Origin: Georgenia sp. SYP-B2076
GTDB taxonomy: Bacteria; Actinomycetota; Actinomycetes; Actinomycetales; Actinomycetaceae
Direction: 5' to 3'
Assembly (NCBI RefSeq): GCF_003991205.1
Contig: NZ_RXOZ01000002.1
Coordinates: 62,001-126,000 of the forward strand
Length of the DNA stretch: 64,000 nucleotides
Shown: positions 49,334 to 58,093 of the stretch, piece after piece
Position numbering within the stretch: the first letter of the stretch is position 1
How the letters are laid out: every line of letters starts with the position of its first letter
Notes under the pieces: model-generated
Seen by the model: the letters and a program-made list of their open reading frames with translations, nothing else
What the model was told of the DNA's origin: nothing
The model's database searches: none
Made by a program: the position numbers and the translations under genes

Positions 49334-49344
49334 CGTCCGGCTTT

Positions 49345-49366
49345 CCGGCGGCGGAGCCGCCGCCGG
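49345..49366 (+). terminator. Hairpin after the VOC gene
   Basis: CCGGCGGCGG (49345-49354) and CCGCCGCCGG (49357-49366) form 10-bp arms around two bases, 12 bases after the stop; no T-tract. Confidence 0.6.
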
Positions 49367-49449
49367 GGCCGCCACGCCCGTCGGCGGCGCGCCGGGTCGC
49401 CGCGCCCGACCGGAAGGTGCGAGCGTGACGCGCCTGCGACCATGGGCCG

Positions 49450-50922
49450 ATGGCGCACTTCCAGCACACGACGGTCCTGCCGTACCCGCGCGACGAGGTC
49501 TTCGCGTGGTTCGAGCGCCCGGGCGCGCTCGTCCGGCTCAGCCCGCCCTTCGGCGGCTCGGTGCAGGCGGAGCCGGACCGGGGGATCCGGGACGGCTCGA
49601 CCGCCCGGCTGGGCATCGGCGCCCCCGGCGTGCTGGGCGCCGGTCTCGGGGCGCTGGCCCGGGCGGTGCCGTGGCCCGGCGTCGTCCCGGCGCGCCTGCG
49701 CCGGCCCGAGCTGGACTGGACCGCCCGCCACGACGCCTACGACCCGCCGCACGGCTTCCGCGACACGATGGAGCGCGGGCCCCTGGGCCACTGGCAGCAC
49801 ACGCACCGCTTCGAGGAGGCCCCCGACGGCGGCACCGTGATGGTCGACCACATCGACTTCGGGGTCCCGGGGGAGGGGCGGCTCCCCGACCAGGTGGCCG
49901 AGACCGCCGCCCGGCCGCTGCAGCCGACGCTGCGGCGCATCTTCGCCTACCGGGCCGCCCAGCTGCGCGACGACCTCGTCTTCCACGCCGCCCACGCGGC
50001 CGCCGGGACCCGGACCGTCGCCGTCGCCGGCGCCTCCGGGCTCATCGGCCGCCAGCTGTGCGCGCTGCTCACCGGCGGCGGGCACCGCGTGCTGCGGCTC
50101 GTCCGCCGCGACGCCACCGCCCCCGACGAGGTCTCCTGGGACCCGGCCGCCGGGACCCTGGACGAGGAGGCGCTGCGCGAAGTCGACGTCGTCGTCAACC
50201 TGGCCGGCCGGTTCATCGGCGGCCACCTCACGCCGACGGCCAAGCACGAGATCTGGCACAGCCGGGTCGACGGCACCACGCTGCTGTCCCGGGCGCTCGC
50301 CCGGATCGCCGAGGACGGGCGGGAGCGGGCGTTCGTCTGCGCCTCGGGCATCGGCTACTACGGCGCCCGCCCGCACACCGTCCCCGACCCCGAGCCGCTC
50401 ACCGAGGACGACCCGGCGGGGACGGGCTTCCTCGCCGACGTCTCCCGCGCCTGGGAGGCCGCGACCACCCCCGCCGCGGAGGCCGGGGTCCGCGTGGTCT
50501 CGCTGCGCACCGGACTGGTCCAGACCCCCGTGGAGGGACCGCTCGCGCGGCTCCTCCCGCTCTTCGCCGTCGGGCTCGGCGGCCCGCTCGACCGCGACCA
50601 GTGGCAGAGCTGGATCTCCATCGACGACATCGTCTCCGCCTACGCCCACGCCGCGCTCGATGACCGGGTCCGCGGCCCGGTCAACGCCGTCGGCCCCGAG
50701 CCCGTGCGCGGCGAGGAGTACGCCCGCACCCTCGGGCACGTCCTGCACCGGCCGGCGCTCCTGCCCGTCCCGGCCTTCGGCCCGCGCCTGGTGGTCGGGC
50801 GGCAGGGCGCCGAGGAGCTGGCGTACGCGAGCCAGCGGGTGTCGTCCCGGCGGCTGCAGGAGGCCGGCTTCCGCTTCCGCCATCCCACCCTCGAGGCGGC
50901 GCTGCGCCACGTGCTGCCGTAG
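49450..50922 (+). CDS. TIGR01777-family NAD-dependent epimerase-like protein with N-terminal SRPBCC domain
   Basis: A 490-residue two-domain protein. Residues 1-180 are an SRPBCC/START-like ligand-binding domain (HFQHTTVLPYPRDEVFAWFE). Residues 188-490 are the YfcH/TIGR01777 fold: Rossmann motif VAVAGASGLIGRQL, VVNLAGRFIGGHLTPTAKHE, the S-x-Y-like GIGYYGARP and WISIDDIVSAYAHA. This fusion is common in actinobacteria. In YfcH-type proteins catalysis is unproven; NAD(P) binding is probable. No operon partner is evident. Confidence 0.88.
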   Translation: MAHFQHTTVLPYPRDEVFAWFERPGALVRLSPPFGGSVQAEPDRGIRDGSTARLGIGAPGVLGAGLGALARAVPWPGVVPARLRRPELDWTARHDAYDPPHGFRDTMERGPLGHWQHTHRFEEAPDGGTVMVDHIDFGVPGEGRLPDQVAETAARPLQPTLRRIFAYRAAQLRDDLVFHAAHAAAGTRTVAVAGASGLIGRQLCALLTGGGHRVLRLVRRDATAPDEVSWDPAAGTLDEEALREVDVVVNLAGRFIGGHLTPTAKHEIWHSRVDGTTLLSRALARIAEDGRERAFVCASGIGYYGARPHTVPDPEPLTEDDPAGTGFLADVSRAWEAATTPAAEAGVRVVSLRTGLVQTPVEGPLARLLPLFAVGLGGPLDRDQWQSWISIDDIVSAYAHAALDDRVRGPVNAVGPEPVRGEEYARTLGHVLHRPALLPVPAFGPRLVVGRQGAEELAYASQRVSSRRLQEAGFRFRHPTLEAALRHVLP

Positions 50923-51031
50923 CGACGCGCCCGGCGGCGAGCCGAACCGGGACGACGTCGCACGCGACTTGACATAGTTGCTGGGAGAGGCCGGGTGGCG
51001 ATGACCCGAGCCCACCGACGAAAGGACGACG

Positions 51032-51865
51032 ATGATTCCGCTGGGTCCAGGACCCGTCCCGACCACCGGGGAGGAGCTCGCCGCGCGCGCACGCGGCGCG
51101 CTCGGCCACGCGTGGCACCTGGGCGGCACCCCCGTCGTCGACGCCGACGTCTCCGCCCAGGGAGAGGTCGACCGCATCGCCATCGACATCTCCGGCACGT
51201 CGATCGACGCCGCCCACCTGCACCCGCGGGCCGCGGCGTGGCACGCCCCCGCGGGCAGGCGCGAGGGGGAGACCACCGTGCGCTCGCTGGACGTGCGCGC
51301 CCTGCCGGTGCTGGTCGCCGGCGCCCCGGTCACCGTGCGGGCGGACGCCGTGAACGTCGTCGCCGAGTGGGTCCGCGCCGAGGGCGGCGACCTGTGGCTC
51401 GTGCCCAAGGACGCGGCGTCGACGGCGGAGCCCACCACCGGGCACGTGCTGGTCACCGCGGCGGTCAGCGACCTCGAGGCCGCCGCCCGCACCATCGGGG
51501 CCGAGGTGGCCAGGAGCAAGGGCGTCACCCTCCAGGAGCTGCACCTTCGGCCCCAGCCGGCCGGCCACAACGCGGTGCGGGGAGAGGTGCAGGCCAAGGC
51601 CGCGAAGGGGTTCATGTCGAGCCGCGTCGTGGTCGGCGGCCACGTCCAAGTGGACGACGCCCTGGTCCTGCGTGTGGTGGAGCTCCAGCTCGACGCGGGC
51701 GGCATTGTCGGGAAGGTCGCCGAGGGCCTGCTGCGCCCGAGGATCGAGCCGTGGCGGGGCAAGAGCGTCGACCTGTCCGCGCGGACGTTCGCCGGAGCGC
51801 GGCTGACCGCGCTCGAGATCGGCGCGGACGACCAGTTCCGCCTCGAGGCGACCTTCGGGAGCTAG
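51032..51865 (+). CDS. LmeA/DUF2993-like protein
   Basis: A 277-residue protein without signal peptide or membrane segment. The repeated pattern of an amphipathic strand and 'SLDVRALPVLVAGAPVTVRA' recalls the DUF2993 (LmeA) lipid-binding fold; ISGTSIDAAHLHP and the end RLTALEIGADDQFRLEATF fit. LmeA in mycobacteria is a periplasmic phospholipid binder, whereas this one lacks export signals, so the role may differ. A strong two-way hairpin follows. Confidence 0.55.
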   Translation: MIPLGPGPVPTTGEELAARARGALGHAWHLGGTPVVDADVSAQGEVDRIAIDISGTSIDAAHLHPRAAAWHAPAGRREGETTVRSLDVRALPVLVAGAPVTVRADAVNVVAEWVRAEGGDLWLVPKDAASTAEPTTGHVLVTAAVSDLEAAARTIGAEVARSKGVTLQELHLRPQPAGHNAVRGEVQAKAAKGFMSSRVVVGGHVQVDDALVLRVVELQLDAGGIVGKVAEGLLRPRIEPWRGKSVDLSARTFAGARLTALEIGADDQFRLEATFGS

Positions 51866-51880
51866 GGGGCCCACCCGCCG

Positions 51881-51925
51881 ACCGCGGCGCCCGCCCGCAG
51901 CCCCGAGGGGGGCGGGCGCCGCGGT
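51881..51925. terminator. Bidirectional terminator between convergent genes
   Basis: ACCGCGGCGCCCGCCC (51881-51896) is fully complementary to GGGCGGGCGCCGCGGT (51910-51925), loop 13 bases. A second copy of the right arm at 51930-51945 allows an alternative stem and reaches the ligase stop codon. Confidence 0.8.
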
Positions 51926-51944
51926 CCCGGGGCGGGCGCCGCGG

Positions 51945-53462
51945 TCAGGGCCCGGCGAGGGACCGCACCGTCTCGACGGTGTCCGCCTCGGCGGCGGTCT
52001 TGTCGTCGCGGTAGCGCAGCACCCGCGCGAACCTCAGCGCCATGCCGCCGGGGTAGCGGCGCGAGCGCTGGATGCCGTCGAAGGCGACCTCGACCACCTG
52101 CTCGGGCCGCACCGCCACCACGTGGCCGTCCCGTCCGGTCTCCAGCTCGAGGAAGCGCGTGGTCTGCCAGGCGAGCATCTCGTCGGTCATGCCCTTGAAG
52201 GTCTTGCCGAGCATGACGAAGCCGTCGCCGTCGCGGGCGCCGAGGTGGATGTTGGAGAGCCAGCCGCTGCGCCGGCCGCTGCCCCACTCGACGGCGAGCA
52301 CGACGAGGTCGAGGGTGTGCCGCGGCTTGACCTTGACCCACGCCGAGCCGCGCCGGCCCGCGTCGTAGGGGGCGTCGAGGTTCTTGAGCACGAGCCCCTC
52401 GTGGCCGCGCGCGAGCATCTCCCCGAAGAAGTCCCGGACCTCGTCGGGGTCGGCGGTGATCCGCCTGGGGGCGATCAACGGCTCGGGCACCACCCGGGCG
52501 AGGGCGGCGAACCGCTCGGCGGCGGGGGAGTCGATGAGGTCGTCGCCGCCCAGGTGCAGCACGTCGAAGAAGTAGGTGGTCAGCGGGACCTGCTCGCGCA
52601 GGGACGCGCCGTCCAGGCTCATCGTCCGGGAGCCGGTCTCCTGGAAGGGCCGTGGCCGCCCGTCCGGGCCGAGCGCGACCGCCTCGCCGTCGAGCACGAC
52701 GGCGCCGACGTCGAGCCCGCGGACCACCTCGACCACCTCGGGCACCCGGTCCGTGATGTCGTCGAGGGACCGGGTGAACACGGAGACCGCGCCGCCGGTG
52801 CGGTGCACCTGGATGCGGATGCCGTCGATCTTGCCGTCGGCGGCGACCCGCCCGCCCACCTTCTCCAGCGCGGCCGGCACGTCCGGGGCGGCGGAGGCGA
52901 GCATCGGGCGCACCGGCCGGCCGACCTCCAGCCGGAACGCCAGGAGGGCCTCGGCGCCGCCGTTCAGGGCGGCGGCGGCGATGGGCCCGGACAGGGCGCT
53001 GAACATCGCGGCCCGGCGCACCGCGGCGACGGGCACCAGCGCCGCCTCCGCGATGGCGTCGAGGAGCAGCGAGTCCAGCGCGCCCTGCCGCAGCTCGCCG
53101 AGGATCAGGCCGCGGAGGAACTGCTGCTCGGGGGCGGTGGCCGCCCGGAACAGGGCGGTGACGGCGGCGGCGCGGGTGGCCTGGGAGCCGGTCCCGGCGA
53201 GGGCGCCGGCCTCCTCCAGCGCGCGGTCGACGGCGGTCGGCGTGAGCGTCGCCACCTCGGCGGGGTCCGGCAGCTCGGTCAGCGACCGCCAGCCCACGCC
53301 GGTCCGGCGCTGCCGCGTCCGGCCCGAGAGGTAGGACGCGACGATCTCCACCTCGTCGGTGCCGGTGGCCCGCAGGACGGCGGCCAGGAGGGCCCGCTTC
53401 TCCAGGCGCGAGCGCGTGGCCGCGACGGCGGCGGAGGTCTCGACGAGCTGGGCGAGCAGCAC
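51945..53462 (-). CDS. ligB: ATP-dependent DNA ligase (LigB type)
   Basis: A 505-residue ligase that seals DNA nicks using ATP. The N-terminal helical domain (1-190) is followed by the adenylation domain with motif I ADGKIDGIRIQVHR (Lys near residue 210), then SLDDITDR, VVLDGEAVAL (motif IV region), EGLVLKNLDAPYDAG and WVKVKPRHTLDLVVLAVEWG (motif V). The OB-fold ends RSRRYPGGMALRFARVLRYR. GTG 53462 gives the expected length for actinobacterial LigB; the longer frame is Gly/Ala-rich junk. It probably backs up the NAD-dependent main ligase. It is separated from the LacI gene by 71 bp. Confidence 0.92.
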   Translation of the reverse strand: MLLAQLVETSAAVAATRSRLEKRALLAAVLRATGTDEVEIVASYLSGRTRQRRTGVGWRSLTELPDPAEVATLTPTAVDRALEEAGALAGTGSQATRAAAVTALFRAATAPEQQFLRGLILGELRQGALDSLLLDAIAEAALVPVAAVRRAAMFSALSGPIAAAALNGGAEALLAFRLEVGRPVRPMLASAAPDVPAALEKVGGRVAADGKIDGIRIQVHRTGGAVSVFTRSLDDITDRVPEVVEVVRGLDVGAVVLDGEAVALGPDGRPRPFQETGSRTMSLDGASLREQVPLTTYFFDVLHLGGDDLIDSPAAERFAALARVVPEPLIAPRRITADPDEVRDFFGEMLARGHEGLVLKNLDAPYDAGRRGSAWVKVKPRHTLDLVVLAVEWGSGRRSGWLSNIHLGARDGDGFVMLGKTFKGMTDEMLAWQTTRFLELETGRDGHVVAVRPEQVVEVAFDGIQRSRRYPGGMALRFARVLRYRDDKTAAEADTVETVRSLAGP

Positions 53463-53533
53463 GTGCCGATTCTGGCAGGCTCCGCCGTCGGGGGCGCGGT
53501 GCGGGGCCGGCGACCCGGCGGGTGCGGCCGCGC

Positions 53534-54553
53534 TCAGCCCGCCGCGGGCGGCGGCGCCGTGCTCGCCCTGACGACGAGCGTCGGCGGATCGACAGGTCTG
53601 AGCTCGTCGCCGTCCACGCCGATGAGGTGGAGCAACCGGCTGACACATCGCCGTCCCACCTGCGCGAAGTCCAGCCGCACCGTCGTCAGCGCGGGCACGT
53701 AGAACCGCGCCTCGGGGATGTCGTCGAACCCGACGATGCTCAGCTGCTCCGGCACCTCGATCCCCAGCTCGTGCGCGGCCTTGAGGCAGCCGAGAGCCAT
53801 CTGGTCGTTCGCGACGTACACGGCGGTGACGTCAGGCTGACGGAGGAGCTCGAGCCCGATGGTGTATCCGGACTCGGCGCTCCAGTCGCCGGTGCGGACC
53901 GGGTGCGCCACCCTCGCCGACATCGACAGCTCCCGCGCCCATCCACGTGTGCGCGCCTCGCTGCCGAGCCATCCGTCCGGCCCCGCCAGGTGATGCACGG
54001 AGCGATGCCCGAGCTCGAGGAGGTGCCGCGTCGCGAGGCGCGCCCCGAGCTCCTCGTCCTGCGCCACGGTGACCGGTCCGTCCTCCGCGCCGGGCTCGAA
54101 CATGACGAGCGGCAGCGAGGACGAGATGCCCGCGACCGCCGTCGCCGCCGCGGCGATGGGCGCGAGCACGATGACGCCGTCAACCGCGTCGGCGGCCAGG
54201 TGCTCGATCGCCGCCCGCATGCTCTCGCGGTCGATCTGGCCCAGGGACACGAGGCTGGTGCCGTACCCAAGCTTTCGCGCCTCCTCGGCAATGCCGAAGA
54301 GTGTCTGGGCGGGGCCGAACTGGCTCGTCCCGACGCTGACCACACCGATGTTCATCGTTCTGCGCGTAGCGAGGGCGCGTGCGGCGGTATTCCTGCGGTA
54401 GTCCAGGTGCGAGATGGCCCGCTCGACCCGGTCGCGCGACTCGTCACTGACATGAGGGCTGCCGTTGACCACTCGCGAGACCGTCTGCGGCGAGACGCCG
54501 GCCAGCTTCGCGACATCGACCATTCTCGGCGCGCGATATCTCGTCTCGCTCAT
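53534..54553 (-). CDS. LacI-family transcriptional regulator
   Basis: A 339-residue repressor. The HTH is MVDVAKLAGVSPQTVSRVVN with the hinge helix near ALATRRT (residues 10-63). The ligand domain follows (IGVVSVGTSQFGPAQTLFGI; late motif IVGFDDIPEARFYVPALTTV). ATG 54553 is preceded by GGGGGAT; ATG 54565 is an alternative. It is the last gene in the minus-strand sugar operon, an arrangement that suits autoregulated feedback. LacI-type operators at 60882-60895 and 61051-61064 are its probable targets. The inducer is likely the transported sugar or its first product. Confidence 0.92.
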   Translation of the reverse strand: MSETRYRAPRMVDVAKLAGVSPQTVSRVVNGSPHVSDESRDRVERAISHLDYRRNTAARALATRRTMNIGVVSVGTSQFGPAQTLFGIAEEARKLGYGTSLVSLGQIDRESMRAAIEHLAADAVDGVIVLAPIAAAATAVAGISSSLPLVMFEPGAEDGPVTVAQDEELGARLATRHLLELGHRSVHHLAGPDGWLGSEARTRGWARELSMSARVAHPVRTGDWSAESGYTIGLELLRQPDVTAVYVANDQMALGCLKAAHELGIEVPEQLSIVGFDDIPEARFYVPALTTVRLDFAQVGRRCVSRLLHLIGVDGDELRPVDPPTLVVRASTAPPPAAG

Positions 54554-54608
54554 CCGATCCCCCATTCCCGATTGAGTAGCTGTCAAAGGCCGCAGGAGGC
54601 GAGCGCGT

Positions 54609-55589
54609 TCATGGTCCGACATGCACGGGCCGGCGGAGTCGTACAGAGTCCTGCACAGCGAACAGCAGCTCCATGCTATGCGAGTTGTCCGCGATGCTGG
54701 TGTCCGGTTCGCCGCCGGTGACCACGGCATTCTGGAACACGTCCAGTACGCGCTCCAGGTCGCTCACCGGAGCAATTGCGGCCGAACCCGTGCCCGGCAT
54801 TTGGGGAATATCGCCGCCCGTGGCGGGGTCGAACGAGAACAGGCCGTCGGTCATGGTGAGCACGCCACGTTCGCATTCGATGGTGTAGTCACCGTCCCAC
54901 GAGGTATTCCGGCCGCGCGCCGCCCACGAGCCGGTGTAGCTGACCAGGAGGCCATTCTCGAGCGTGACGATGGCGTCCACGCACGGGGCCCCGCGATACC
55001 TGCTCCAAAGCGGTCGATATTCGCGCGCATAAACCTCTGCGGCGTTGCTGCCCGTGAGATATCGCAAAAGGTCGAGGTGATGGATGCTCATGTCCTCGAG
55101 AAGGGGGTTCTGCATGTCGGTGCGGCCGCCCTCCAGCAGCTCCGGCTGGCTGAAGCGAAGGCCGATGTGGCCGACGGCGCCGAGGGAGCCGTCCGCCAGC
55201 AGGCTCCGCATCGCGATCGCCCAGGGGCGACGGCGGTAGTTCTGCGCCACCATCACCACGAGGTCCGGGCGCTTCTCCGCCGCGGCCAGGACCGCCGCCA
55301 GTCCCTGCCTGCTGCGGACCGCCGGCTTCTCGCACAGCACGTGCTTCCCGGCCTGCACCGAGCGGACGATGGCATCCGCATGGAGGTGCACCGGCAGCGT
55401 CACGAGGACGGCGTCCGCGTCCGACTCCGCGATGGCCTGCCGGTAGTCGGTGTAGTGACGGGGCCCGGGAACCTCCTGGTGCCTGCTGACGGTGCCGGCC
55501 ACCGTGACATCGTCACGGCCCGCCAGGACCTCGAGCCACTGCCGTCCCCATCGGCCGACACCGAGCACAAGCACAGAGAGCTGTCTCAC
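54609..55589 (-). CDS. Gfo/Idh/MocA-family oxidoreductase
   Basis: A 326-residue NAD(P)-dependent dehydrogenase. The Rossmann motif is LVLGVGRWGRQW, followed by the family hallmark CEKPAVRS (EKP near residue 88) and the catalytic-side segment MSIHHLDLLRYLTG (His pair). GGAGG stands before the ATG. Members oxidise sugars, cyclitols or amino-sugar derivatives at a ring hydroxyl group. It lies between a nitrilase gene and the LacI regulator and is the first of two such enzymes in the locus. Confidence 0.9.
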   Translation of the reverse strand: MRQLSVLVLGVGRWGRQWLEVLAGRDDVTVAGTVSRHQEVPGPRHYTDYRQAIAESDADAVLVTLPVHLHADAIVRSVQAGKHVLCEKPAVRSRQGLAAVLAAAEKRPDLVVMVAQNYRRRPWAIAMRSLLADGSLGAVGHIGLRFSQPELLEGGRTDMQNPLLEDMSIHHLDLLRYLTGSNAAEVYAREYRPLWSRYRGAPCVDAIVTLENGLLVSYTGSWAARGRNTSWDGDYTIECERGVLTMTDGLFSFDPATGGDIPQMPGTGSAAIAPVSDLERVLDVFQNAVVTGGEPDTSIADNSHSMELLFAVQDSVRLRRPVHVGP

Positions 55590-55699
55590 CGGTCCTCCTT
55601 GCCCACGCCGCCGCCCCCGCCACCTGCGCCAGGACGAGAGGGCCCGGAGCCCGTGCCAGTAGCCCGCGGAGGGCCACAGGCACAGGCCCCGGCGCCGGC

Positions 55700-56884
55700 C
55701 TACGGCTCGGCGGGCACCTTGTGGTGCGTGTCGGGTGAGGTGTGGCTCACCCTGTTCGCCTCCTCGGTGATGGTCTCCACGGTGCCGTCCTCATGGGTCT
55801 GGTAGCCCGTCGGCGGGGTGAGGACGCCCCGCTCGACGAGCGTCCTGATGTTTCGGGCGCGCGTGGCGTCCTCACGAGCGAGCCAGTTCTCGGTCGGGGG
55901 TTCGTCCGCGTACTGGTTCTTCGGGTAGATCGGCTTGTCGTACATCGCGCGGTACTGCTCGGTGCGCAGGTCCTTGAACTGGTTGTACAGACCGTTCGCG
56001 ATCCGCTGGCGGCGCAGGGCCTCGATGTCGATCGTGGTGCACACGAACGAGTCACCGGGGGTCCACCCGGTCTGCTGGGCGACGATCTGGCCCCGCGGGT
56101 TGACGATCATCGAGCGTCCGCCGAACAGGTCCTGCATGCTCCCGTCGGGCCGGACCTCAGGGCCGAGGTTCGGCGCGACGACGTACGCGGAGTTGAACAG
56201 GGCGTGGGCGCGGTTCTGGATCTCCCACATCCCGGTCATCACTGCAGGCTCGATCAGGGTCGGGCGGATGATGATCTCCGCGCCGTTGAGCGCCAGCCCG
56301 CGCGCGATCTCGGGGTAGACGCCCTCGTGACAGATGGCGATGCCGATATTGCCGATCTCGGTGCGGGCGACCGGGAAGATCGCGTTCATGACGTCCCCGC
56401 CGGTCTTCTTCTCGACGAACTCGTCGAAGATGTCGTGCGGGTTCATGTTCCCCAGCATGCCGCCCTCGTAGGCGTCGCTCGTCGCCTTGTACCGCTTGTA
56501 GACGACCTCGCCCTCGGGGCTGATGATGAAGGCGACGTTGAAGTACCGGTCCGGGAAGTCGTCGTCCCGCACCATGTACAGCTCAGCCGCGATGTACGCG
56601 TTGAGCTGCTTCGCCTTCTTGCCGAGCTCGTCCGTCTCCGGCCCGGGGATCGTGACCGCGAAGTTTGCCTCTGCCTCGCGGTTGCCGGGGGTGTTGTCGA
56701 TCATTCCCTGGATCGCCATCTCGGGAAGCACCACGAGCTTGACGGGGGCGCCCTCCCAGGCGCCGACCATCACCGCGGTGTCCATGAACGCGTTGATCCG
56801 CTTCACGTTGTCGAGGCAGTCCTTGCTGCTGCGGACATTGATGGTCCGCGGTGACAGCGCGACGACGGAGAAAGGCTCAACCAT
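55700..56884 (-). CDS. Nitrilase-superfamily amidohydrolase
   Basis: A 394-residue carbon-nitrogen hydrolase. The catalytic triad is visible: Glu-55 in VVLPEMAIQG, Lys near 130-133 in VVYKRYKATSD and Cys-185 in GIAICHEGVYPE. The length and the C-terminal extension (IEALRRQRIANGLYNQF, then PENQYADEPP-like) recall formamidase and aliphatic amidase members. It would cleave an amide, carbamoyl group or nitrile. AAGGAGT precedes the start. Its place in a sugar-transport operon is unusual and suggests an amide-bearing or amino-sugar substrate. Confidence 0.88.
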   Translation of the reverse strand: MVEPFSVVALSPRTINVRSSKDCLDNVKRINAFMDTAVMVGAWEGAPVKLVVLPEMAIQGMIDNTPGNREAEANFAVTIPGPETDELGKKAKQLNAYIAAELYMVRDDDFPDRYFNVAFIISPEGEVVYKRYKATSDAYEGGMLGNMNPHDIFDEFVEKKTGGDVMNAIFPVARTEIGNIGIAICHEGVYPEIARGLALNGAEIIIRPTLIEPAVMTGMWEIQNRAHALFNSAYVVAPNLGPEVRPDGSMQDLFGGRSMIVNPRGQIVAQQTGWTPGDSFVCTTIDIEALRRQRIANGLYNQFKDLRTEQYRAMYDKPIYPKNQYADEPPTENWLAREDATRARNIRTLVERGVLTPPTGYQTHEDGTVETITEEANRVSHTSPDTHHKVPAEP

Positions 56885-57011
56885 GGTGGTACTCCTTCGG
56901 GTTGTGTGTCTCGCCCACGTCGGCGGACACCCTGTTCTGGTGCGTCTGTCCGGCGGGCTGATGGGCGCCGCCGGGCCAGGTGTGTGAACTTCGCGTACGA
57001 CGTCCCGTGGT

Positions 57012-58055
57012 TCAGAACTGGCGCTTCGGGTCGTAGTACTGCTTCGCGTTCTCCGGGGTGGCCAGGAAGGTGTCGATCCAGAACTGGCCGCCGGGGCACG
57101 CCTTGTCCTGGGTCTCGCCGTTGGCCGCGGCCACGGCCTTCTCGACGGCGGCCTGACCCTGCTTGTAGGGCTCGTTCGAGGCGTCCGCCTGGACCGGCCC
57201 GCTCGGGTTGTCGATCATGCCCTTGAGGACCGCCATCTGACCGTCATAGGTGCCGATCATGACCTTGTCGAGGATGCCGGCGTCCTTGAGGCCCTGCTCG
57301 ATGCCGGGCAGCATGACGTCGCTGAGGCTGAAGACGATGTCGAGGTCCGGGTTGGCCGTCGCGACGTCCCGGATCGGCGGCAGTGCCCGGTCGGGCAGCC
57401 ACTCGCCGTACCGGATCGGCAGGTACTCGATGGGGGGTGCCCCCTGTGTCTTCTTGTAGCCCTCGACGACCCCGTCGTTGCGCAGCGTGGTCACCGTCTC
57501 GCCCGAGTACCCGCCGATGACGACGGCCTTGACCGGTTCGGTGCCGAACTTGTCCTTCGCCTTCTTGGCGATCTCGGCGCCGAGCCCGGCGGCCACCTCG
57601 GTCTGGTTCTCGGCGACGTAGCAGAACTGCTTCTTCGCCAGCTCCTCCGAGAGGTTGCTGTTCACCACGACGAGCGGGACCTTGGCCTGGGTCACGGCGT
57701 TGACCGCGGGCGCCACACCGGTGGGGTCCTGCGGGTTGAGGATGATGACCTGGGCTCCCCGGGTCAGCAGGGTCTGAACGTCGGAGTTCTGCTTGACGGT
57801 GTCCCCACCGGCGTCGGTGACGATGACCTCGGCGCCGAGCTCCTTGGCCTTGTCCTTCGCGCCCTGCAGCAGCGTTGCCCACCAGTCGCTGCCGGCGAGG
57901 CGCCGCTGGGAGAACCCGATGAGGACGCCCTTGCCTTGTGAGGCGCTCTCGCTGCCACCGCCGGATGCTGGTCCGGCTCCCTGCCCGCACGCGGTCGCCA
58001 GCAGGCTGACCGCGACCACACCCGTCAGGGCGCTCCTGATTGCTTTGGCACGCAT
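57012..58055 (-). CDS. Sugar ABC transporter substrate-binding lipoprotein (RbsB type)
   Basis: A 347-residue lipoprotein: charged start MRAKAIR, a hydrophobic core and the lipobox LLATAC (Cys at 23). The mature part is a Peripla_BP_4 fold (GVLIGFSQRRLAGSDWWATL, VIILNPQDPTGVAPAVNAVT and VVNSN). It would capture a pentose, cyclitol or related compound outside the membrane for the permease and ATPase encoded upstream. GAAGGGAAG is the ribosome binding site. Confidence 0.92.
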   Translation of the reverse strand: MRAKAIRSALTGVVAVSLLATACGQGAGPASGGGSESASQGKGVLIGFSQRRLAGSDWWATLLQGAKDKAKELGAEVIVTDAGGDTVKQNSDVQTLLTRGAQVIILNPQDPTGVAPAVNAVTQAKVPLVVVNSNLSEELAKKQFCYVAENQTEVAAGLGAEIAKKAKDKFGTEPVKAVVIGGYSGETVTTLRNDGVVEGYKKTQGAPPIEYLPIRYGEWLPDRALPPIRDVATANPDLDIVFSLSDVMLPGIEQGLKDAGILDKVMIGTYDGQMAVLKGMIDNPSGPVQADASNEPYKQGQAAVEKAVAAANGETQDKACPGGQFWIDTFLATPENAKQYYDPKRQF

Positions 58056-58093
58056 CGTGCTTCCCTTCTGAGAACATGCATGGTGGACGACTG